Shown here one piece after another: positions 43,117 through 52,263 of a DNA stretch of 64,000 nt; position 1 is the first letter of the stretch; each line of letters begins with the position of its first letter. The position numbers and the translations under genes are program-made. The stretch comes from Streptosporangium sp. NBC_01755 (GTDB lineage Bacteria > Actinomycetota > Actinomycetes > Streptosporangiales > Streptosporangiaceae). The stretch covers positions 4,960,001 through 5,024,000 of the forward strand of contig NZ_CP109131.1 in the NCBI RefSeq assembly GCF_035917995.1, written 5' to 3'. Under the pieces are notes generated by a model that was given only the letters and a program-made list of their open reading frames with translations, was not told the origin of the DNA and ran no database searches.

Positions 43117-43962
43117 CCATCTCTCGTGGGCGGTCCACAGGCGCTGCCAGAGTTTGGCGCGTTCGGAGGGGGTGACGTCGGCCAGGGGGAGGGCGAAGAC
43201 GTCGGCCAGTATCTCGAAGTAGTCGCGTTCGGTCTGCGCGGTCAGGGTGTGTTCGCGGTCGCCGATACGGGTGAGGACCAGGCCCCGCATCGCGTCGACA
43301 CCGCTCGCGTCGCGCCGCTGAACCGTGGCCACCCGTACGAAGCCCGACTCGGGAGAGGTGGACAGGAACTCGTGCATCGCGGCGAACTCCGACATCTCGG
43401 CGGGTCCGGCGCGGAAGTCCATGCCGAGGAAGCTGCCGCGCGGGTCATGGTCGAACCGCCATCCGCCGGGCTCCACCTCGGAGGGGCGCAGGCCGTAGGT
43501 GAAGGGGCCCTGCCGGTAGACGCCCTCGACGAGTGGGAGCGGGGCGTGGATCGCGTCGCCGAGGCCCTGGTCGACCAGCCACTCACCGTCGGGATTGTCC
43601 GGGCAGGGCAGACCGGAGACGGTGAGCACGAGATGGCCGCCGTCCACGTTCGGCGGCCCCTCGGCCTTGCCCTGCACCCCGCCCACGTGCCTCCGCACCC
43701 GGTAGCCGAGCGCCTCCAGCAGCAAGGAGAACGCCCCGTTGAGGTGGTAGCAGTAGCCACCCCGGCCACCGATGATCCGCGCGGCCGACTCCGCGGGGTC
43801 GACGGTCGTCGGCCGGCCCAGCCAGATCTCCAGGCATTCGTACGGCACCCGTTGCACGTGTGCCCGGTGCAGCAGGTGCAGCGACTCCACGCTCGGAGGG
43901 CCGTCGACCCTGACGTCGACCCTGACGTCGATCCTGCGGAGGTACGCGGTGACATCGATCAC
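43105..43962 (-). CDS. nat: Arylamine N-acetyltransferase
   Basis: 285 aa from ATG 43962, the family's usual length. The Cys-His-Asp triad is visible: GGRGGYCYHLNGAFS (Cys about 70), DGGHLVLTVSGLP (His about 108) and WLVDQGLGDAIHAP (Asp about 126). NAT proteins transfer acetyl from acetyl-CoA (or related acyl-CoAs) to arylamines and hydrazines; relatives in actinomycete gene clusters perform amide macrolactamisation, but there is no such cluster next to it. Gene stands alone, divergent from the response regulator at 44173. Confidence 0.95.
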   Translation of the reverse strand: MIDVTAYLRRIDVRVDVRVDGPPSVESLHLLHRAHVQRVPYECLEIWLGRPTTVDPAESAARIIGGRGGYCYHLNGAFSLLLEALGYRVRRHVGGVQGKAEGPPNVDGGHLVLTVSGLPCPDNPDGEWLVDQGLGDAIHAPLPLVEGVYRQGPFTYGLRPSEVEPGGWRFDHDPRGSFLGMDFRAGPAEMSEFAAMHEFLSTSPESGFVRVATVQRRDASGVDAMRGLVLTRIGDREHTLTAQTERDYFEILADVFALPLADVTPSERAKLWQRLWTAHERWFES

Positions 43963-44172
43963 TCCGTCACGGTAACGCCGGGACGGTCGCGGACCTAGCG
44001 ATGCCGGGGCGCGGCGCGTCCGGTGATGTCAGGGCGGACCCGGCCCACCAGGCCACGGCCACGCCGACGACCTGGCCATCGAAGCGTTTGGAGATGGCGC
44101 GCCTGGTGAGTGCGCAGAACCTTCACAATTCACCGCAGGTCTTCTGCACGGCTCCGGTCTACGCTGCCGAGC

Positions 44173-44862
44173 ATGGCAACCCCTCAGCAACGACGTGTCC
44201 TCGTGGTCGAGGACGACGAGACGATCGCGCGGGCCGTACGCCACAGGCTGGCCGCCGAGGGCTTCGACGTGCTGGTCGTCGGGGACGGGGAGGCGGCGCT
44301 GGTCGCCTACGCGAAGACGGGGCCCGACGTGGTGGTGCTCGACCGGCTGCTGCCCGGCCTCGACGGTCTTGAGGTGTGCCGGCGGATGCAGGCGGCCAGG
44401 CCGGTTCCGGTGCTCATGCTCACCGCACTGGGTGAGGAGACCGACCTGCTCGTGGGGCTCGGGGTCGGGGCCGACGACTACATGGCCAAGCCGTTCAGCA
44501 TGCGCGAGCTGGTCGCCCGGGTGCACGCCCTGCTCCGCCGGGTCGAGCGGGCCTCCCAGCTGGCCGTGGCCGACACGGTCATCCGCGTCGCCGACGTCGA
44601 GATAGACACCGCCGAGCGCCGGGTCTACGTGCGGGGCGACGAGGCCCAGCTGACCAGGACCGAGTTCGACCTGCTCTGCCGCCTCGCCGAGCGCCCAGGT
44701 CAGGTCTTCGAGCGGGAGCGGCTGCTGGCGGACATCTGGGGCTTCTCCGAGGCCGCGGCGACCCGTACCGTCGACAGCCACGTCCGTGCCCTGCGCCGCA
44801 AGCTCGGCCCCGGCGTCGTCCGTACCGTCCACGGCGTCGGCTACGCCCTGGTGCGGCAGTGA
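44173..44862 (+). CDS. OmpR/PhoB-family response regulator
   Basis: 229 aa from ATG 44173. Receiver acidic pair in VVEDDET, phospho-acceptor Asp in VVVLDRLLPG (about 55), Lys in YMAKPFSM (about 104); winged-helix DNA-binding domain 130-229 (LTRTEFDLLCRLAERPGQV, then VDSHVRALRRKLG). It pairs with the large histidine kinase starting 100 bp downstream. Confidence 0.95.
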   Translation: MATPQQRRVLVVEDDETIARAVRHRLAAEGFDVLVVGDGEAALVAYAKTGPDVVVLDRLLPGLDGLEVCRRMQAARPVPVLMLTALGEETDLLVGLGVGADDYMAKPFSMRELVARVHALLRRVERASQLAVADTVIRVADVEIDTAERRVYVRGDEAQLTRTEFDLLCRLAERPGQVFERERLLADIWGFSEAAATRTVDSHVRALRRKLGPGVVRTVHGVGYALVRQ

Positions 44863-44961
44863 ACGCGCCTTCCGGTACGGCCCCGGAACGCGCTCGCGTC
44901 CGGCCGGAGGTGAGCGTACCCGTACGAGAACCGATCGCCCTTCCCGGCAGTCAACCTCTGT

Positions 44962-47900
44962 ATGCCCTTTCCCTCCGACACCTGGATGCGCCGACCCTTG
45001 AGACCTCTCGACTTCCTTGGCCGGATCAAGGCGAAGCTCGGCATGGTGATCCTGCTGGCCGTGGTGGCGGCGTTCGTCGTCAACGAGGTCGGCCTCAACG
45101 CCGGCTACTCGCGCAACGTGCGCGTCGCGGTGGCCGTGGTGTTCGCGCTGATCATGGTGCAGTTGCTCGCGCGGGGAATGACCAAGCCGCTGCGCGAGAT
45201 GGCCGCCGCCGCGCAGACCATCGCCAAGGGCCGGTACGGCCTGCGGGTCACCGCGACCTCCCGTGACGAGGTCGGCGAGCTCGCCCGCGCCTTCAACGCG
45301 ATGGCCGCCGATCTGGGCGAGGTGGACCGGCAGCGGCGGGATCTGGTGGCCAACGTCAGCCACGAGCTCCGCACGCCGATCACCGCGCTCCGTGCGGTAC
45401 TGGAGAACGTGGTCGACGGGGTCTCGGAGCCCGATCCCGTCACCCTCGGCACCGCGCTCGCCCAGACCGAGCGGCTGGGCCGGCTGGTCGCGCAGCTGCT
45501 CGACCTGTCCCGGCTGGAGTCGGGTGCCCGGCTGATCGAACGTGAGGACGTCGAGCTGCGCCCGCTCTGCGAGCAGGCCCTTCGGGAGGCCGTACTGGCC
45601 AGGGAGGACGTGACGGCCCGCTGCCAGGTCCCGGAAGGACTGAGCATGCGCGCCGACCCCGACCTGCTCGCGCAGGTCCTCGCCAACCTGCTGGACAACG
45701 CGGTGCGGCACAGTCCCGACGGCGGGACCGTGGTGCTGGCGGCGGTGGCCAGGGGAGAGGGCGTCCGGCTCCGGGTGAGCGATCAGGGACCGGGGATCGC
45801 GGCCGAGGACCGGGCGCGGGCGTTCGAGCGCTTCTCCCGCCTGGACGCGGGACGGACCGCCGACGACGGCGGCGCCGGGCTGGGCCTGGCCATCACCAAG
45901 GAGATCGTCGAACTCCACGGCGGCTCCATCCACGTCGAAGACGGTCTCGGCTGCCACATCGTGACCGACCTCCCGGAAAGGATTGAGATGAACCCCCCGT
46001 CTCCGCCTGCCAAGGACGTTTCCTCCTCCGGAGCGAATTCCTTTGAGGTGAACTCCACGGCAGTGCATGGCGGCGCCCCGGACAAGGCCCCTGCGAGTAA
46101 GGCTCATACGCCTTCTGTATCGGACAAGACCTCTGCGTACGAGGTCGCGAATCCCGTCGTCTCGACGCCTTCCGCCCCGGGAAAGGCCCAGGTGAGCGAG
46201 GCCCCCGAGGACCTTGCCGCCTCCTCGTCTGCCGCCTCGCACGCGAGCGGCACACCGACAGGGGCCGGCGAGCGTCACGAGGTCACCGGGAGCGCTCAGG
46301 AACAGGAACCTCATGAGATCTCAGGGGATGCTCAGCAGCCGGATCCTCGCGAGGCCGCCGGCATCGACTCCGGTTCCGGTGAACCAGCCGGGGTCGAAAA
46401 GGTATCCGGGGTCTCCGGGCCGACCGTGACCGGTGAGGCATTCGGGCCTCCTCGGCGGGAGGTCACCGCCGGGGAGCCTGGGCGCCAGGTGGTGTCCGTC
46501 CCCATGTCCGCCCCTGCGGACTCCGAAGCCTCCACTCCCGAGTCCGACGCGCCCGCCGTGCCACCTCCTTCGCCCTCTTTGCCCTCTTCGCCCGCGCAGC
46601 CGTTTCCCCCCCAGCCGGTCCTCGTGCGGGACAGGCGGGACGGGGACGTGCGCCGGGAGCAGGTCGTGGTGCGGAACTGGTCCGGGGCGTTCCTCGGTCT
46701 CTTCCTCGGGGGTGTCGCCGGGCTGGTCTGCGCGGTGATCGTGGGCATCGGCCTCGCGGGCTTCGACGTCCTGCTGGCCGCGTTCGTCGGTGCCGTCCTC
46801 TTCATGATCGGCGTGTTCGTCGGCACGGTCATCGGCGCCACCACGCCCACCAACGAGATCTGGTCCGCCGGCGAACCGCTCCCGCACCGGCCTCCCGCGC
46901 GGGGACCCGCCGCGCAGCGCGTCACCGTACCGGAGGTCCAGGAGAAGGAGAGAGCGGCGCAGCCGGTGGGCGCCAGGAGCGGGTCCTCGGGAGCCCCGGG
47001 GGGTTTCGCGCCGATCCGGGAGGAATACAGAACGGCTGTTCAGCCACAGGGAGGATCCGGAAAACCCGGAGCCTCCAGAGTCTCCGAGGGGGCTGGAGGC
47101 TCCGGCGGGTACGAGGCGCCGCCCCTCTTCCCCCGGCCCGACCTGCCGGACACCCCCCGGTGGGTGCTGCCGGCCTCCGCTGCCGTCGGGTTGCTCGCCG
47201 CGGTCGCGGTGCCGTACAGCAGGGCCGGTCTCGGACTCGTGCTGGTGTCGGTCGCCATGGGGGCGGCGGCGATCCCGGCGGTGCGAGCCAGGATCACCCC
47301 GTGGTCGGCCGGGATGGGGGCGATCGCCTACGGGCTGGTCGCGACGGTGATGTTCAGGGACGCCGACTGGCTGGTCGGGATGCTCCTGCCGGCCGGGTTC
47401 CTGCTGGCCGCGCTCGCTCTGTCGGGGGCCGGGCGCGGCTGGCTCGGGGTGCTCAGGGGAGGTGCGTCCGTGCTCCTGAGCCTGTTGCCGGTGCCATGGT
47501 TCCTCGGAGCGAGGCTGAAGGGTCTCGCGGACCGCAGGAGGGTGGTCCCCCTGCTGTTCGGGGGCGGGCTGACCGTCGTGCTGCTGGCGGTGTTCGGGGC
47601 GCTGTTCGCCTCGGCGGACGCGGTCTTCGCCGAGGCCGTCCAGCAGGTGTTCAGCGCGCAGGACTGGGCCGAGTCGCTGCCGCTGCGGATCCTCCTCTTC
47701 GTGGTCTTCGCGGCCGTGGTGGCCTCCGCCGTGCTGGTCGGCCTGCGTCCGGTGGCCGAGCCGAAGGCCCCCGACCTGAAGGTCACGGTCGGCCGCGGTC
47801 TCTGGGTGACCCCGCTGACGGCGCTCAACCTGCTGTTCGCCACGTTCGTGGGGATGCAGCTCACCGTGCTGTTCGGCAGCACCCGGTGGGTGGTCTCCGC

Positions 47901-48597
47901 CACCGGGCTGACCTACGCCGAGTACGCGCGTTCGGGGTTCTTCCAGCTCGTCATCGTCAGCGTGTTCGTGCTGGCGATCGTCGCGGTCGCCTCGGGGACG
48001 CTGGATCTCAAAGGCTTCGACCGGTGGCTGATGGCCGGGCTGCTCGGCCTGCTCTGCGTGCTGACCCTGGTGATCCTCTTCTCCGCGCTGCACCGCCTGG
48101 ACCTGTACGCCGACGCCTACGGGCTCTCCCGGCTGCGGGCCTCGGTGGAGGCGACGGTCTGGTGGCTGGGCGGGGTCTTCGCACTGGTCCTCGCCGCGGG
48201 CGCGGCCCGGCTCACCGGGCGAGGGCACGCACGCTGGCTGCCCAGGACCCTCGTGCTGATGACGAGCGCCTCGCTGCTGGCGTTCGCGGTGTGGAACCCC
48301 GACCTGCGGGTCGCCGAGACCCAGATCGCGGTACGGGGCGTGGACCGGGTCGACCTCGAATACCTGGGCGACCTCGGCGCCGAGGCGGTCCCCGCACTGG
48401 ACAGGCTGCCCGAGCCGTCCCGCAGCTGCGTCCTGCTGGACGTGATCGCGGCCAACGACCTCGCCGGACCCGACCCCTGGAACGGCTGGAACCTGGCCCG
48501 GCGCGAGGCGAGGGAACTGTTGGCCCGGCGACCGGTGCTCAGGAACGCCTCGTGCTCGCAGACCCTCTCCCGCCTGGAGATCCCCAACCAGGACTGA
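44962..48597 (+). CDS. Histidine kinase fused to a DUF4173-like polytopic membrane domain (1211 aa)
   Basis: One uninterrupted frame. Residues 1-65 hold two membrane spans; HAMP about 68-120; HisKA with the phospho-His in NVSHELRTPITAL (about 133); HATPase with N box LANLLDNAVRHSP and G2 box GGAGLGLAITKEI, ending near 345. Then a 230-residue Ser/Pro/Glu-rich linker, a membrane pair (about 573-625), a second linker, and from about 732 to 1110 roughly ten spans resembling DUF4173/DUF4153 (for example WDWLGMLLPA-type segments and LTALNLLFATFVGMQLTVLF), with a soluble 100-residue tail. Starts ATG 44962 or 44986. Normally these are separate genes, so the fusion suggests the membrane protein is the sensor or output of the kinase. 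Confidence 0.88.
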   Translation: MPFPSDTWMRRPLRPLDFLGRIKAKLGMVILLAVVAAFVVNEVGLNAGYSRNVRVAVAVVFALIMVQLLARGMTKPLREMAAAAQTIAKGRYGLRVTATSRDEVGELARAFNAMAADLGEVDRQRRDLVANVSHELRTPITALRAVLENVVDGVSEPDPVTLGTALAQTERLGRLVAQLLDLSRLESGARLIEREDVELRPLCEQALREAVLAREDVTARCQVPEGLSMRADPDLLAQVLANLLDNAVRHSPDGGTVVLAAVARGEGVRLRVSDQGPGIAAEDRARAFERFSRLDAGRTADDGGAGLGLAITKEIVELHGGSIHVEDGLGCHIVTDLPERIEMNPPSPPAKDVSSSGANSFEVNSTAVHGGAPDKAPASKAHTPSVSDKTSAYEVANPVVSTPSAPGKAQVSEAPEDLAASSSAASHASGTPTGAGERHEVTGSAQEQEPHEISGDAQQPDPREAAGIDSGSGEPAGVEKVSGVSGPTVTGEAFGPPRREVTAGEPGRQVVSVPMSAPADSEASTPESDAPAVPPPSPSLPSSPAQPFPPQPVLVRDRRDGDVRREQVVVRNWSGAFLGLFLGGVAGLVCAVIVGIGLAGFDVLLAAFVGAVLFMIGVFVGTVIGATTPTNEIWSAGEPLPHRPPARGPAAQRVTVPEVQEKERAAQPVGARSGSSGAPGGFAPIREEYRTAVQPQGGSGKPGASRVSEGAGGSGGYEAPPLFPRPDLPDTPRWVLPASAAVGLLAAVAVPYSRAGLGLVLVSVAMGAAAIPAVRARITPWSAGMGAIAYGLVATVMFRDADWLVGMLLPAGFLLAALALSGAGRGWLGVLRGGASVLLSLLPVPWFLGARLKGLADRRRVVPLLFGGGLTVVLLAVFGALFASADAVFAEAVQQVFSAQDWAESLPLRILLFVVFAAVVASAVLVGLRPVAEPKAPDLKVTVGRGLWVTPLTALNLLFATFVGMQLTVLFGSTRWVVSATGLTYAEYARSGFFQLVIVSVFVLAIVAVASGTLDLKGFDRWLMAGLLGLLCVLTLVILFSALHRLDLYADAYGLSRLRASVEATVWWLGGVFALVLAAGAARLTGRGHARWLPRTLVLMTSASLLAFAVWNPDLRVAETQIAVRGVDRVDLEYLGDLGAEAVPALDRLPEPSRSCVLLDVIAANDLAGPDPWNGWNLARREARELLARRPVLRNASCSQTLSRLEIPNQD

Positions 48598-48658
48598 GCG
48601 ACTTCGAGGGCCGCCGAGCCGTACGTCTCGCCCGCGTCACGTACGGTACGTCGTCAAC

Positions 48659-48702
48659 GGCACGGCGGCCCTGGGCCGGGGAAGGGACGGGGCCGCCGTG
48701 CC
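48659..48702. terminator. Bidirectional hairpin terminator between convergent genes
   Basis: GGCACGGCGGCC at 48659-48670 pairs perfectly with GGCCGCCGTGCC at 48691-48702 (12 bp, 20-base loop), placed exactly between the histidine kinase stop and the small gene stop at 48706. Confidence 0.75.
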
Positions 48703-48705
48703 TGC

Positions 48706-49026
48706 TCAGAAGCGGCCGATAGTGGCCGAGGTGGAGGTGAGCGCCCAACGCTGCAGGAGTGAGGTCATCTCGGCCTCGCGCATCTGCGCCTTCAGCCCGT
48801 CGACGGTCCGGTCGCACAGGAGCAGTGGTTCGGGGGTGGGCCAGGTGGCGATGGCGTGGAAGAGACGGCTGCCGGTTCCGTACAACACGGCCCAGCCGGG
48901 CCAGGTGATCTGCAGCATCGTGGCTTCGGCACGGGCCTCGTGGTCCCAGGTGTAGTGCGGGACTGGGGCGGCGGCCTGGCCGTCGCGGTGACGGCCGCGG
49001 GCGGCGGCCAGGCAGCGGCGGATCAT
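48706..49026 (-). CDS. Small XRE-associated protein of unknown function (106 aa)
   Basis: ATG 49026 in an ATGA overlap with the preceding 68-aa gene. Recognisable features are VPHYTWDHEARAEAT, then ITWPGWAVLYGTGSRLFHAI. Small proteins with a W-P-G-W segment accompany XRE/helix-turn-helix regulators in many Streptosporangiaceae and Streptomyces (often beside DUF397-type genes), usually as targets or antagonists; I cannot assign a named family. A decayed partial copy of its 5' half exists at 51420-51534 on the same strand. Confidence 0.7.
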   Translation of the reverse strand: MIRRCLAAARGRHRDGQAAAPVPHYTWDHEARAEATMLQITWPGWAVLYGTGSRLFHAIATWPTPEPLLLCDRTVDGLKAQMREAEMTSLLQRWALTSTSATIGRF

Positions 49027-49229
49027 GAGACCACCTGCCCGGCCTGTGCCTCCTGCGCGATGGCCTCCTGCCGGTCGGTCTCGGCGCGCAGGGCCTCCAG
49101 GCTGTCGGCGTCGACGGTCCGCTCGGCACCGGCATGGAACGCGGCCAGTGCGGAGGGCGAGGCTTTGCCCGGCATCCGACGTGTGCGGTGGTTCCGTGTC
49201 TCGATGCATGCAGACAGCGTGACCGTCAT
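49023..49229 (-). CDS. Small hydrophilic protein (68 aa), regulator partner candidate
   Basis: ATG 49229, 68 aa: MTVTLSACIETRNHRTRRMP then a helical acidic second half (EALRAETDRQEAIAQEAQAG). No family recognised. It overlaps the following gene by 4 bp and starts 42 bp after the XRE gene stop, so the three form one unit. Coding is supported by the overlap and frame-typical codon use rather than homology. Confidence 0.6.
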   Translation of the reverse strand: MTVTLSACIETRNHRTRRMPGKASPSALAAFHAGAERTVDADSLEALRAETDRQEAIAQEAQAGQVVS

Positions 49230-49271
49230 GGGAGACGGTGAAGTATCACGAGTTCGTGAAACTTGGATCCA

Positions 49272-50492
49272 CTACGGCAGGCCGAGCCAGTTCGCGAAGG
49301 TGCTGAGGCTTCGGGGGCGTCGCCGTTCGAGGTTGACGAGCATCCGGACGGTCTCGCGGACCATCGGATGGTTGCGGGTCTGTTGAGGGGCGACCCGGCG
49401 GGCGGCGAGCAGTGTCTCCAGGGCCTTCTGGCGGTCGCCGTGGTAGAGCCAGCCGCGGGCCAGGTCGATGTAGTAGTGGCCGAGCCGGACCGGTGCGACC
49501 GCCGGAGGGAGCACGGCATGCCGAGCGCGGCGGACCGCTTCGCCGCCGTCGTACATCTCCACCGCGGCTGCGACCTCGTGCATGATCACGTTGGAGGGGC
49601 CGAATTCCAGGCCGTAGTGGTTCGCGTCCTGGCCCAGTACGCGGGCGGCCTCGCGGGCGTGTTCGATGTGCTCGAATGCCCTCTGCCGGTCAGTGGCACG
49701 GGCAGCGAAGATCGCGGATCGGAGATGAGCCGCGCCGTACACGCTCAGTTCGGCGACGGTCAGCCGGCCGAGATCCTCGCCGACGTCTCGCCGCACCCGA
49801 TCCAGGAGAATCAGGCCCTTGTCGTAGGTGGCCGTGGCCAGGAACAGCGTCGAACGCTGCCATTGCGTGCGAGCGACACGCAGCGGGTCCTGTGACGCCT
49901 GGGCCGCCCATGCCACGCGATCCATGGCGAGGCCGCGCAGGTCGAAGTAGCCCAGGGTGTAGGCGATCGCCGTCACTCCGGTGTACGCCTCGGAGAGCAG
50001 CCCGAAGAGTTCGTCGCGGCGTGTTCCCTCGCTGACGTGGACGGCGCGGGTCAGCTCCTCCAGCAGGCCCGGAAGCATCTCCCCGAGTTGGACGTACCGG
50101 GCCTGTCTGCCCAGTGCGGACGCACGCCGCACGTCCGTGCGGAGCTGCTCCATCGGTGGTGGCGGGACGTCCTCGTCGGGGAGGTCCCACGACAGGAGTG
50201 CCTGCCGGATCTGCGGGACGCAGTCGTGGATCCGGTCCTCTCGTGCGCCGGGATCTCGGTACGGCTGACCGGTCAGCTCACCGAGCTCGATCCGCAGGGT
50301 TCGTGCCACGGCGGTGATGAGGGCCTGAGTGGCCGGCTTGTGTCCTCGTTCGACCTGGGCGATCAGGCTCTTGGAACAGGGCACACGGTCGGCGAGCTGC
50401 TGCTGTGTCAGGCCGCGCAGCTTGCGAGCCTGAGCGATCCGCCGCCCGATGCCTTCTTCGGCGGCTGGGGCATTCGTACTGCCGTCGCGCAT
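49272..50492 (-). CDS. XRE-family regulator with TPR-like C-terminal domain
   Basis: 406 aa from ATG 50492. N-terminal lambda-repressor-type helix-turn-helix at 15-72 (RIAQARKLRGLTQQQLADRV, then KSLIAQVERGHKPAT); residues 110-400 are helical repeats without a known enzyme motif (LFGLLSEAYTGVTAIAYTLG, RARHAVLPPAVAPVRLG). Such regulators with helical repeat domains in actinomycetes often control development or secondary metabolism and bind peptides or small proteins. It is the first gene of a unit with two small proteins that may be its ligands or targets. Confidence 0.9.
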   Translation of the reverse strand: MRDGSTNAPAAEEGIGRRIAQARKLRGLTQQQLADRVPCSKSLIAQVERGHKPATQALITAVARTLRIELGELTGQPYRDPGAREDRIHDCVPQIRQALLSWDLPDEDVPPPPMEQLRTDVRRASALGRQARYVQLGEMLPGLLEELTRAVHVSEGTRRDELFGLLSEAYTGVTAIAYTLGYFDLRGLAMDRVAWAAQASQDPLRVARTQWQRSTLFLATATYDKGLILLDRVRRDVGEDLGRLTVAELSVYGAAHLRSAIFAARATDRQRAFEHIEHAREAARVLGQDANHYGLEFGPSNVIMHEVAAAVEMYDGGEAVRRARHAVLPPAVAPVRLGHYYIDLARGWLYHGDRQKALETLLAARRVAPQQTRNHPMVRETVRMLVNLERRRPRSLSTFANWLGLP

Positions 50493-50776
50493 GAGCAGGC
50501 CCCACCCGTATCCGTATTGGTCCCGACAACCTCAGGCTACGTGCGGTGCTTTTGCCGTGTCAGGGGAACGCCCCGCCGGCCGGAGCCCGGCTGCTTCACC
50601 CCGGTGCGCTCAGCTGTTCTCGGTTCATCAGGCGAACCCGGAGCCCGGCGCTTTTCATCCAGACCGTCGGCGGCAGCTTGTGTGGAGATTGTGCAGCTTT
50701 GGTAGAGACGTCGAGCAAGGCATGGCGAGCAATGTGGAGACGGCGCCCCACTTTTTCGGTGCCGATTCCTCCTGCC

Positions 50777-51346
50777 ATGCAGAAACTGTGGCTGCTCTCC
50801 TTGCTGGTGGCGGCCGGCTGGTTTCTTCTGGCGCTCGTTTCCTACCTTCGGATACCACTGTTTCTGGAGAACCCTCTGCTTTATATGCTGCCGCTTTTAT
50901 GGGGCTGGCTGTGGTCGCTGTTGTGGTCTTTCGCCGGGGTGATGTCCTACCTGGCTGTCAAAGCGTACGGACGCTCGGTGGCGGTGTTGACGGCTACTTC
51001 GATCCTGGGAGCGCTGATCTGGACGACAGACTGGAAAATAGTCTATCTGGAGAGTCAGCTTCGGCTGCATCATGAGACATTCGCCGACCTCGCCTCCTCC
51101 TACGAGAGTGGCCGGCTGCTTGAGGTTCCCTCGTGGATGGAGTACCTGTCGATAGAGGGGGATGTACAAGCCCAAAAGAACGGCCTTTATTTCCCGGTTT
51201 TCGTCGATAAGTGGCGTGCCGAATCCGGTGCGGGGTTCGCCTACATACCGGGCAAGGCCGATTCTCAGACGATCATTCAAACCACGGAGGGCGACATAGG
51301 GAGCCCAACGTATGATCTCGGCAAGGGCTGGTGGTGGGTCGAGTGA
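50777..51346 (+). CDS. Membrane protein of unknown function with extracytoplasmic tail
   Basis: 189 aa from ATG 50777 (TCCTCC just upstream is poor as a ribosome site, so the start is uncertain). Three to four membrane spans in the first 95 residues (LWLLSLLVAAGWFLLALVSY, LLWGWLWSLLWSFAGVMSYL, SVAVLTATSILGALIWTTDW) precede a hydrophilic tail of about 95 residues ending YDLGKGWWWVE. GC content is noticeably lower than in the surroundings (about 57%), which suggests relatively recent transfer. No family recognised; it has no operon partner. Confidence 0.7.
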   Translation: MQKLWLLSLLVAAGWFLLALVSYLRIPLFLENPLLYMLPLLWGWLWSLLWSFAGVMSYLAVKAYGRSVAVLTATSILGALIWTTDWKIVYLESQLRLHHETFADLASSYESGRLLEVPSWMEYLSIEGDVQAQKNGLYFPVFVDKWRAESGAGFAYIPGKADSQTIIQTTEGDIGSPTYDLGKGWWWVE

Positions 51347-51419
51347 GGTGGTTTCCGGCTGATTCACTTCCCGTCACCTGCTCCGACCTCTGAAAGAGGC
51401 CGCGGGCGGGAGCGCCTGC

Positions 51420-51534
51420 CCGCGTCACGTATGGCGGCTTCGGCGCGGGCTTCGTGGTCCCAGGTGTAGTAGGGGACGAGGTGGTGGTGCGGCCGTCGCG
51501 GTGGCGTCCGCATGCGGCGGCCAGGGCATCTCAT
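51420..51534 (-). pseudogene. Decayed partial copy of the 106-aa XRE-associated gene
   Basis: On the minus strand the sequence reads LVPYYTWDHEARAEAAIRD, near-identical to VPHYTWDHEARAEATM of the gene at 48706-49026, and the DNA match (GGTCCCAGGTGTAGT) continues over about 60 bp. After the match the frame runs into unrelated sequence. It is a duplicated fragment about 2.5 kb from its source, bracketing the low-GC membrane gene between them. Confidence 0.7.
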
Positions 51535-51708
51535 GCGCGAGCGGACGTGCCGGTCTCCCGCCACCAGCAGGCTCCAAGCCATCGACAAGACGTCCCCGAC
51601 AGGTTGTATGGCGAACGTCATCACCACTCACAGGGTCGACATGAACGGCTACCACTACAGGCTCAATTCCCGCCTGGAGCCCGCCTGCCAACGGAAAACG
51701 AGGAGCGC

Positions 51709-52239
51709 ATGAACAACATCCTGTCCAGGGTCGGCACTCTGGCCGCCGGGCTGACACTCGTCGCGGCCCTTGCGTCCCCGGCCCAGGCCGCCGAGCCCCC
51801 CGCTCTCGGCGGCGACTCCCCTACGGCCGCCGCCGGCCCCCTCCTCAAGATCGTGTTCGGCTCGCTTCAGGCCTTCGATCTGGAGGAGAGCGGCGAGGAT
51901 GAGATCCGTGTGCGGATCATAGGTCAGAACGGCGCTGAGTACCTCGGCTGGCCCACCAACGGTGACGAGGTCGACACCAAGGCCGGAACCTGCTGGGTAT
52001 GGGAGTATTCGGTATGCTCCGCCGGTTCCGCAGAGCGCGCCGCCGGGGTGTACAAGAGCCAGACCACCGTCGCCGGAGGATCGTTCACCATCGAGGTGTG
52101 GGAGGACGATTACATCGGCGACGACCTGCTGCTGCGCATCCCGGTGACCGCAAGGGGCGGCTATCAGGACATCGACGCTTACTCCCCTGCCGGCAAGGGA
52201 TTCTCCTACCGGTTCGTGGGACACCTGGAGCCCGCGTAA
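51709..52239 (+). CDS. Secreted protein of unknown function (176 aa)
   Basis: ATG 51709 behind GAGGAG. A Sec signal peptide (1-27, TLVAALASPAQAA with the A-x-A cleavage site) is followed by a beta-rich acidic domain (LQAFDLEESGEDEIRVRIIG, IEVWEDDYIGDDLLLRIPV), with two cysteines in TCWVWEYSVCSAG that can form a disulfide. No catalytic motif is seen. Proteins with this outline are frequent secreted orphans in actinomycetes; the acidic loops could bind calcium (inference). Confidence 0.8.
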   Translation: MNNILSRVGTLAAGLTLVAALASPAQAAEPPALGGDSPTAAAGPLLKIVFGSLQAFDLEESGEDEIRVRIIGQNGAEYLGWPTNGDEVDTKAGTCWVWEYSVCSAGSAERAAGVYKSQTTVAGGSFTIEVWEDDYIGDDLLLRIPVTARGGYQDIDAYSPAGKGFSYRFVGHLEPA

Positions 52240-52263
52240 CAAGGTCCGCCGCGCCGGGCCGCC

